In this document: in pieces, positions 9,412-14,944 of the stretch | Numbering within the stretch: the stretch's first letter is position 1 | Layout of the letters: each line of letters starts with the position of its first letter | Assembly (NCBI GenBank): GCA_002179805.1 | Contig: NAVB01004152.1 | Coordinates: 1-14,944, forward strand | Direction: 5' to 3' | Source: Acanthamoeba lenticulata | Taxonomy: Eukaryota; Discosea; Longamoebia; Acanthamoebidae | Length of the DNA: 14,944 nucleotides | Notes under the pieces: model-generated | Told to the model about the DNA's origin: nothing | Databases searched by the model: none | Seen by the model: only the letters and a program-made list of their open reading frames with translations | Translations under genes and position numbers: made by a program

Positions 9412-9546
9412 CGTTTTTATTCATTTTTTACATTCTAAACGTTTTTGTTCTTTTAGTTGATGTACAACACGTCGTTTGAGGCTTCTTCTCCCAGCGCTAA
9501 TGTTGTTCTGTACAAGAGGGAGCCCGAGGAAGGAGGGCGCAAGCCT
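9412..9546. other. Convergent intergenic region between GH31 and bHLH genes
   Basis: 135 nt. The first half is T-rich (gacgtttttattcattttttacattctaaacgtttttgttcttttag on the plus strand), suitable as 3' UTR/cleavage region of the GH31 gene. The second half (9457-9546) has a codon-like open frame on the plus strand after a good acceptor-like ttcttttag, but no matching donor was found, so it is left non-coding. On the minus strand it is the bHLH 3' UTR. Confidence 0.45.
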
Positions 9547-10445
9547 TCAGCCAGTCATGGCCTTGCGCAGCGCACGATTTTCGTCGCGAAGGTGTGAAAC
9601 CTCCGCCTCGAGCTGCTTGATGTAGTCGACAGCGTAGTGGAGCAGAGTCGTCTTACTGGGTCGAGAGATGGTCAGTGGCAGCGCTTGACGTAAGCTATGG
9701 AAGCCTTCGTTGAGGTCTTTCCTCCTCTTCCGTTCCATGGCACACTTCTTGGTCTTGCGCTCAACGGTTTCCACACGGCTGGACAAGTCAAACGCAGTGC
9801 ACTTCAGTTCAGAGGAAGACCAAGAAGAGACATGCGCAGGCCATACCTTCGCTTTCTTGGCTCGCCACCGGCTCCGTCATCGCTGTGGCCCTCGTCGCCC
9901 GAGAGGCTTTCGGGGTCGTCGTAGGAGAGGGCGTTGTGTTTGTTCTTCCCATCCAGTTGCTGTTGTGGTGACATGTGCAGTTGCAAGCTGCTTCCTCCCG
10001 AAGGACTGTGTGGTGCCGTCATAACGGGCACCGGATGGAGCATGCTGGGCGCCAGCACGCCAGCAGAGACCCGCATCATCGCACCAGTGGGAGAATAGAG
10101 CAGGGCAGCAGGATTGATGTTGAGAGAGTCCATTGTTAGTTGGTGGCCCAGATGCTGAGCGTGGTGCCCGTGCATGCCCCCTTGGGCGGTAGCGTTCATC
10201 ATCATGGTTGTGTCATATCTGCCAACAGATGGGATGGGTGAGTTGTTGACACATGTCGGTTCTTTGTAAACGGAAATCTTTGAACATACCCGCTAAAAGT
10301 AAACCCAGTAAGTTTGGCGTGCAGCAAGAGCGGGAGAGAGAGAGAGAGAGGAGTAAGAAACAGGTTCAGAAGCTAATGGCCAGAAGCAGGTTGGCGTGGA
10401 GGAAAGGCGAAGAGGAAATGGAACACGTGCTTACCTCGGGTCCAT
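9547..10445 (-). CDS. Basic helix-loop-helix leucine-zipper transcription factor
   Basis: Model: 10445-10435, 10218-9847, 9778-9547; 204 residues. The first 11-nt exon (ATG GAC CCG AG, donor GTAAGC) joins in frame to TAT GAC ACA ACC before the ATG at 10205. If the short exon is wrong, translation starts at 10205 and gives 196 residues. The N-terminal two-thirds is Met/His/Gln/Ser/Pro-rich and probably disordered, with an acidic SGDEGHSDDGAGG. The basic region KKCAMERKRR has K, E and R at positions 5, 9 and 13, the group-B arrangement that reads CACGTG-type E-boxes. Helix 1 DLNEGFHSLRQALPL, a short loop and helix 2 SKTTLLHYAVDYIKQLEAEV follow. Leucines 184, 191 and 198 form a short zipper at the C-terminus. 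It is nuclear, dimeric and DNA binding; the target genes are unknown. The 216-nt first intron is unusually long here. Confidence 0.88.
10334..10350 (+). repeat. (GA)n dinucleotide microsatellite in bHLH first intron
   Basis: About eight GA units (gagagagagagagagag) inside the 216-nt intron 10434-10219; it reads (CT)n on the sense strand, so it adds to the intron's pyrimidine content upstream of the acceptor. Confidence 0.8.
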
Positions 10446-11033
10446 GTCCAACCTTAGGAGGTGTACTGCGAGTCGTGGCTGCCTTCTCTTCTCTTCTTAC
10501 GCGCTCTTGCTCGTGGTGGCTGCGTGTACACCCAAGCGGCGTGCCCCTCCGCCCAGAATGTCAAGAACGGGAGGACTTTTCCTTTTCTCGGTGCCCGACA
10601 AAAAGCCAGCGGAGGAAAGTACTCGGTAATCTGCGCGTGCGCTGGTAGCCACGGAAGACAACCCGGAAGGCGATCATCGCTGCAGGACCTGGAACTCTTC
10701 CAGTCTCAGGCCAGCCCGGGCAAGATGCTGCATCTTAAGCAGCACTTACAAACAAGGGCTGTTCCTGTGCTTCGGGCAGAGTGTGGCTTGGGGTCCTACC
10801 GAAGCCTAAGACACGTGTTGGTTGTTTTGCTATGTTGCTAAGCCACGATCGCAGTTTTCCACAGTTTCGTGGTCCCGTACCGCAACAGTACGCTTGTGGT
10901 GGTCGGCCGCTGTCAAGCAGCTTTGGTGTGTATTTGTATTTGTTGCTTCCTCGTCCCGTAGTACCCGTCACACACGCTCCGCGCGCGGCCTCTCTCTGTC
11001 TGGGCGCCCATAACCGTCACTTAATCCATCGAG
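10446..11033. promoter_or_regulatory. Divergent intergenic region between bHLH-Zip and RasGEF genes
   Basis: 588 nt between the two starts, the longest intergenic stretch here. It should hold both promoters and 5' UTRs. A palindromic E-box CACGTG is at 10812-10817, and another lies just inside the bHLH first intron at 10424-10429. Open frames crossing it (for example about 10461-10841 on the plus strand) have no recognisable domain and an unconvincing composition. Sequence near 10918-10960 (gtgtgtatttgtatttgttgcttcctcgtcccgtag) looks like a 5' UTR intron tail ahead of the RasGEF start. Confidence 0.45.
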
Positions 11034-13417
11034 ATGGCAGCCAAGTCCTCGAGGGGGAAAAAGACCAAGCTGCAAGCGTTCGAGCAGCTTGCCGATCGCG
11101 CAATGCTCAGCGGAGATGAGGACCTGGCCATGTCCTTCCTTCTATCACACAAACATCTCTTTCGTCGGCATCCAACGCGAGTTCTCTCCGAGCGCTGGAT
11201 CAAACAATATCCTCTTTCATCCCTCCATTTCATCTTTTTTCATTTGTTTTCTGCCCCCCCCCTCTCTTCCCGTCATCTTTCATACTTCTCCTTAACTCGC
11301 TGCTCACTGTGACCGAAGGCACCGACGGCGAAAGCGGGAAAGCGGCGTTATCCCACTTCATGCGCCTCTGGGCGTGTCACTTCTTCGGCGACCTGCGCCT
11401 GCGCGACCGTGCCGCAGTTCTGGGCGCCATGCCCAACCTCGGCGATGCGACCAACAACGAACTCAAGCTGCTCTTCGTGCGCGCTAACCACCGACTGGCG
11501 CGGGCCAAGGCCATCCCGCCCGGCCCGATGCCCGTAGGCGTCACCCTCTCACGTGTCGAAGAGTTTACCAACCTCGCCGACATGGTGCGGCTCGACTTCA
11601 GACCTTGCCTCGCCTTGCCTTTGCCTCACGCGGAAGGCTCAGTTGACTGACCAGCGCGGCTCGCGCATGGGGACACGCAGGCCAACAAGCTGTTCGCGGT
11701 CAAGGACCAGCTGAGCATCGCCGTGGAGCTGACCCGGACCGAGGCCCGGCTGTTCCAGGCCATCACGGCCCGTGAGTTCCTGGACCAGGCCTGGCAGCGC
11801 GAGGACAAGATCCTCCTCTCGCCCAACCTCACCAAGATCATCGAACGATTCAACCAGGTTCACTCCATCGTCCTCTTCTTCGCCTTTTGACATCAGATGC
11901 TGACGTCATGCGCCACCACACAGGTGAGCTTCTGGGTGGCGACTTGCATCTTGACGCAGCCGAGCATCGACAAGCAGGCACTGATCATCAGCAAGTTCAT
12001 CCGGCTGGCGCTCGACCTGTTCAAGCTCCACAACTACAACGGGGTCGCCGAGATCACGTCAGCCCTTCACAACAGCGCCGTCCAGCGGCTGCGACCGACG
12101 TGGCTGCTCCTGCCCGAGCGACACATGAAGAAGCTCCAGAAGCTGGACAACATCATGCAGCCCCAACAAAACTTCTGGTTATACCGGTAGCGTGCACGGA
12201 CAGCTCTTCTTCTTCTTCTTCAGAATGTTCAACTTACATGCCTGGCAACACAGGGAGTGTTTTGACAAGGTCCAGGGACCGAAGATCCCCTACTTGGCCG
12301 TAGCGCTGCGTGATATCACGTTCATCAACATCGGCAACAACAACTACCGGGAGGACGGCTCGATTAACGTCGACAGGTTGACCATGCTCCACCAACAGGT
12401 CCAGAATATTCGCAAGCTGCAGGAGGCCGTGGAACAGAGCAGCTTCCAGGAGCTCGACCGGCTCACCGACCCCGAGCTCATCGAGTACTGCCACAGCCCG
12501 CCCTTCATCGGTACACTTCATCTTTTTCTACGGTAGCATGACGTGGCATATTTTTGCGGACATGCGGGTGCTGACGTCAGCATGATGTGGCGCGAGTAGA
12601 CAACGAGGAGGTGCTGCATGAGCTGGCGGTGCGGTTCATGTCCAAGACGAAGGACGTGAACAGCAACGTGGACTCGATCCTCAACAACTCGCACATTTTG
12701 AGCTTGTTCCACATCTCAGACTCGTCCGACTCGTCGCTCTCGCTTACCGTCTCGCTACGCGACCGCAACGGTGCCAAGGGCGAGGGCGACGACTCGTGGT
12801 CAGTGCTCACCTCGGAGACCGAGACCGAGACCGAGAGCATCCTCGAGGAGGAGCAGGACGACGCCTTTGACGACGAACTCGACGATGCCGAGGCCGCCGC
12901 CAAGGCCCGTATGAAGGCCAGCGGCAAGCTGCGTGTAGAGCGGCGGTCCGTCAAGGGAGACGTCAGCACAGAGGATGAAGGGGACGGCGAAGAGGATGAT
13001 CATGACGAAGGCGACGACAGCGCCGCCGAGCGGAAGAAGAAGGACAAGACCAGCTCCTCCTCTACGAAGAAGAAGAAAAAGAAGCATCGTGTTGTCCCGC
13101 GCGGCGAGGACGGCGGAGATGAGAGTGCGAGCAGCAGCCAAGACCTGCTGCTTGAGCACGCCAAGGCCACGCTCAAGAAGAAAAAGAAGAAGCGTCACTT
13201 GAGCACCAGCGCGACGAGCTCGTCGCTCACGACCATCAAGACGCGCTCGCGCTCCAGCAGCCGCGCTTCCAAGCTCGACGCTCTGATGGCCTCGGCCCCG
13301 TTGTCGGCCCGCGAACTGCCGACAGACAAGTCCTCTTCGTCGGCTGCGCAGCCACCAGCTGACGTCGAAGCGGCCACGCGCGAGACGAAGAGCGCGGCGG
13401 GCGGGACCCCCAACTGA
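11034..13417 (+). CDS. Ras guanine-nucleotide exchange factor (RasGEF_N + Cdc25 catalytic domain) with low-complexity C-terminal tail
   Basis: Exons: 11034 to about 11163, 11319-11584, 11681-11857, 11924-12186, 12254-12510, 12600-13417; about 636 residues. The N-terminus has a RasGEF_N-like pattern: AMSFLLSHKHLF, then after the intron HFMRLWACHFFGDLRLRDRA (compare V-LK-W-xxHFxDF). The Cdc25 catalytic core spans roughly residues 118-345: VKDQLSIAVELTRTEARLF, AREFLDQAW, VSFWVATCILTQPS, ISKFIRLALDLFKLHNYNG, TSALHNSAVQRLRPTW and KIPYLAVALRDITFINIGNN. It catalyses GDP/GTP exchange on Ras/Rap-type GTPases at membranes. The C-terminal 270 residues alternate Ser/Asp/Glu-rich segments with two lysine runs (codons at 13067-13087 and 13174-13195). 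The weakest point is the first donor: GTCGGC at 11164 fits phase 1, while the better-looking GTTCTC at 11181 does not. The stop at 13415-13417 is clear. Confidence 0.87.
11254..11262 (+). repeat. Homopolymer run C9 in first RasGEF intron
   Basis: Nine C within a T/C-rich tract (about 11206-11300) that forms most of the first RasGEF intron. This supports a non-coding reading although one frame stays open across it. Confidence 0.85.
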
Positions 13418-13775
13418 GCTCCCCCCTTCAAACACTTGTGCAAGCTTTTTGCTACGTATTGGGTGCAAAAACGTAGAAGAAGGAGCATGTTGCTGCGCCC
13501 CCGCATCAAATGTGGCTGTACATCCCGGCGGGAAGGTGTATTTCAGTTGCCTACATTTACATCTAGCCGAGGCTGATGAAAGAGGTCTGCAGACCTCAAT
13601 CATCTTGGATAAGGGGCCATAAAGACTGGTGTTAGGATCTGAAGGTAAACCATGCTCTCAACTTGGGAAAGGATTGCTACATAGGCGCAAGCTTTTTGGC
13701 GTGACCAAAATCCCTCGTTTGGCGCCAATACTCGCCATTTGCACCGATTTTGTAGGGCAAGCTCACTTGCAGACG
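13418..13775. other. Convergent intergenic region between RasGEF and RhoGEF genes
   Basis: 358 nt between two stop codons, presumably the 3' UTRs. It contains a perfect 16-bp palindrome GAGGTCTGCAGACCTC at 13582-13597 and a 12-nt direct repeat gcaagctttttg at about 13440-13451 and 13687-13698. The open frame on the minus strand (13869-13600) has no recognisable domain; its upstream end is the antisense-frame shadow of the RhoGEF last exon. Confidence 0.5.
13582..13597. repeat. Perfect 16-bp palindrome (GAGGTCTG/CAGACCTC)
   Basis: Both half-sites match exactly with no spacer; symmetry ends at the flanking A/A. It lies in the convergent intergenic region and could be a protein-binding site or a cruciform/hairpin near the 3' ends. 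About 0.2 such 16-bp palindromes would be expected by chance in a window of this size. Confidence 0.7.
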
Positions 13776-14871
13776 TCAGTTGGCACAGTGCCCAGTGGGC
13801 CGGGTGACGTCGGGCGGGACGCGGGGCTGGGTCAGCTGGAAAAGCGCGCGCTCGAGCGCGATGACCCACGCCATCTTATCCTCCATGCTTCGGGCCTCGA
13901 GCAGCAGCGCCTGCTCCGGCCGCTGTCGGCTCCGCACGCGGAAGCACCGCTCGCCCTCCTCCCCTGCACTCGCCATGATGATGATATCGTCATCAGCCAG
14001 GTCCAAGAAGACGATGACAAGGATGAAGATGAAAACGATGAAGAAGATGAATGAGGACGCGCACCAGGGACGGGCGGGTTGTGCTCCAGCTCGATGCAGG
14101 CGAGAAAGACCACCACCTTGACGTGGTATCGGTTCTCCGAGCGGAGGTGCTTGGTGACCAGCATGAGGTCGTTGAAGAGGAACACCTGCCGCACCTTGCG
14201 CTGGTTGCGGCGCATGACCCGCGAGCCGTCGAGCATCAGCAGCGAGCCGGCCCCTTGGAACACACGCGAGGGCACCACCAGGTTCTGCGCGCGCGCGCGT
14301 GCGTGCGTGCGGCACAGTGAGTCATGAACCGCACACAACGCGTGTGTGCGCGCGTGCGGCAGAGCACGCACGGGGATCTGGGGCTCGAGGAGCTCGTGGA
14401 GGCGGAGGATGGCCTGGTAGCGCTCGTAGTTGCGCTGCGTCTGGTTGGCCGACTCGGTGAAGGCCTTCATGGTCTCGAGCGCGCGGCACAGGTCGTCGTG
14501 GTCCGGGTGCGCCGCCGGCGTGTGCGCGACGAGCGCGTCGAGCAGGAGAATGTAGCGCGGGATTCGCTGCACGGGCATGATCAGGATCGACGGAAGGTCC
14601 ATGTGGACCAAGTCCTCAGCGCAGACCTGGCCTCACCTCCCGTTAGTACAACAGCGGCGAAAATACAAACGCAAAAATAAAATAAAATAATAATAAAATG
14701 CAAAAACAAAAATAAACCAAAAAAATTAGGAACTAGAAAAGTTGTAAAAATTGAGTATAAATCAACCTTCACAAACTCATTAAAGGCCGAGTTCTGGAGG
14801 GCCTGCTTGTAGACGGTGAGGGATGCATTGTACTGGATCATGTATCGGTTGTAGACCTTGAAAAACGGTTG
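13776..14871 (-). CDS. Rho guanine-nucleotide exchange factor, DH-PH tandem (C-terminal part)
   Basis: Visible exons: 14871-14767, 14626-14372, 14284-14065, 13963-13776; 255 residues, with the N-terminus beyond the right edge. The first exon (FFKVYNRYMIQYNASLTVYK) and second (SILIMPVQRIPRYILLLDAL) give the C-terminal half of a Dbl-homology domain; PVQRIPRY is the DH CR3 hallmark. The DH alpha-6 helix follows (ESANQTQRNYERYQAILRLH). The PH domain starts in exon 3 (RVFQGAGSLLMLDG, VRQVFLFNDLMLVTKH) and ends in exon 4 (FRVRSRQRPEQALLLEARSM then DKMAWVIALERAL). DH activates Rho/Rac/Cdc42 and PH tunes membrane or effector binding, so the role is actin control. About 22 residues follow the PH domain. 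The acceptor at 14872 is inferred; coding could extend to 14940 in the same frame, but that part (MRPPRWLLLTWISF) looks non-domain. Confidence 0.9.
13977..14053. repeat. GAT/GAA trinucleotide-rich tract in RhoGEF intron
   Basis: Imperfect repeats (gatgatgatatcgtcatc ... gaagacgatgacaagg ... gaagatgaatgagg) fill most of the intron 14064-13964. The sense strand reads TTC/ATC-rich, which may act as an extended pyrimidine tract; one frame is open, but homology joins the flanking exons without it. Confidence 0.7.
14285..14371 (-). repeat. RhoGEF intron made of alternating CG/CA/TG dinucleotides
   Basis: The 87-nt intron starts GTGCGTGC and ends in (CGCA)n followed by (CG)n and CAG, with another alternating block (GCACGCGCGCACACACGCGT) in its middle. 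Alternating purine-pyrimidine tracts of this kind favour Z-DNA. There is no pyrimidine tract before the acceptor. Confidence 0.75.
14627..14766 (-). other. AT-rich intron in RhoGEF gene
   Basis: This 140-nt intron (donor GTTGAT, acceptor GCCAG) holds a stretch at about 14658-14765 that is nearly all A/T on the plus strand (aaataaaataaaataataat and similar), in sharp contrast with flanking exons. Phase 0 on both sides and the join FVK/VCAEDL fit the DH domain. Confidence 0.75.
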
Positions 14872-14944
14872 CTGTTGCCCCCACATGCGCGCGCACAGAA
14901 ACGAAATCCACGTCAACAACAGCCACCGAGGAGGGCGCATGTTG

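Noticed and set aside
10461..10841. 126-codon plus-strand open frame between bHLH and RasGEF
   Set aside because: Cys/Ser/Arg-rich translation with no domain pattern, in a region expected to hold two promoters.
12800..13603. 267-codon open frame on the minus strand
   Set aside because: It lies antisense to the Ser/Glu/Lys-rich RasGEF tail; biased codons on the plus strand remove stops from the complement. No domain pattern was seen.
1..14944. Bacterial-type features (operons, Shine-Dalgarno sites, CRISPR, IS elements), tRNA or rRNA genes
   Set aside because: All genes are spliced and eukaryotic in type; no regular repeat-spacer array, inverted-repeat-bounded transposase, tRNA cloverleaf or rRNA core was seen by eye.
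1..14944. A new multi-gene system such as a biosynthetic or defence cluster
   Set aside because: The eight genes belong to known, functionally unrelated families; adjacency alone is not evidence of a joint pathway.

Overview
The window is nuclear DNA of a gene-dense, GC-rich protist. Eight protein-coding genes sit on both strands, nearly all broken by short introns (about 55-140 nt, mostly 60-100 nt). I reconstructed the exons by matching splice phase to protein-family conservation. The mix of a BAR protein, RasGEF, DH-PH RhoGEF, a bHLH-zipper factor, TFIIA-gamma, a GT61 glycosyltransferase, a 3beta-HSD-type sterol dehydrogenase and a secreted GH31 hydrolase, with GC-rich codons and tiny introns, fits a free-living amoebozoan, most likely Acanthamoeba. 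The genus is inferred, not proven.

Layout: (1) 1-1238, minus: 5' part of a BAR-domain protein, running off the left edge. (2) 1586-2051, plus: TFIIA gamma subunit, divergent from the BAR gene across a 347-nt intergenic stretch. (3) 4432-2309, minus: 8-exon GT61 type II membrane glycosyltransferase. (4) 6324-4497, minus: 9-exon 3beta-HSD/NSDHL-like ER membrane dehydrogenase, whose stop codon lies only 64 nt before the GT61 start. (5) 6437-9411, plus: 17-exon secreted GH31 hydrolase, head-to-head with gene 4 across 112 nt. (6) 10445-9547, minus: bHLH leucine-zipper transcription factor. (7) 11034-13417, plus: Ras guanine-nucleotide exchange factor. (8) 14871-13776, minus: C-terminal half of a DH-PH Rho exchange factor, running off the right edge.

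There is no operon or obvious pathway cluster. The looser themes are small-GTPase and membrane signalling at the two ends (BAR; RasGEF and RhoGEF tail to tail) and secretory-pathway/ER enzymes in the middle (GT61, sterol dehydrogenase, secreted GH31). I see no mobile element, CRISPR array, tRNA or rRNA.

The most interesting signals concern splicing: C at donor position +4 in 38 of 48 introns, one GC-AG intron, a 17-nt microexon carrying the predicted GH31 nucleophile, two 63-nt stop-free in-frame introns with the same donor octamer, and a Z-DNA-prone intron whose ends can pair. I found no convincing new multi-gene system. All exon models are manual and lack transcript evidence.
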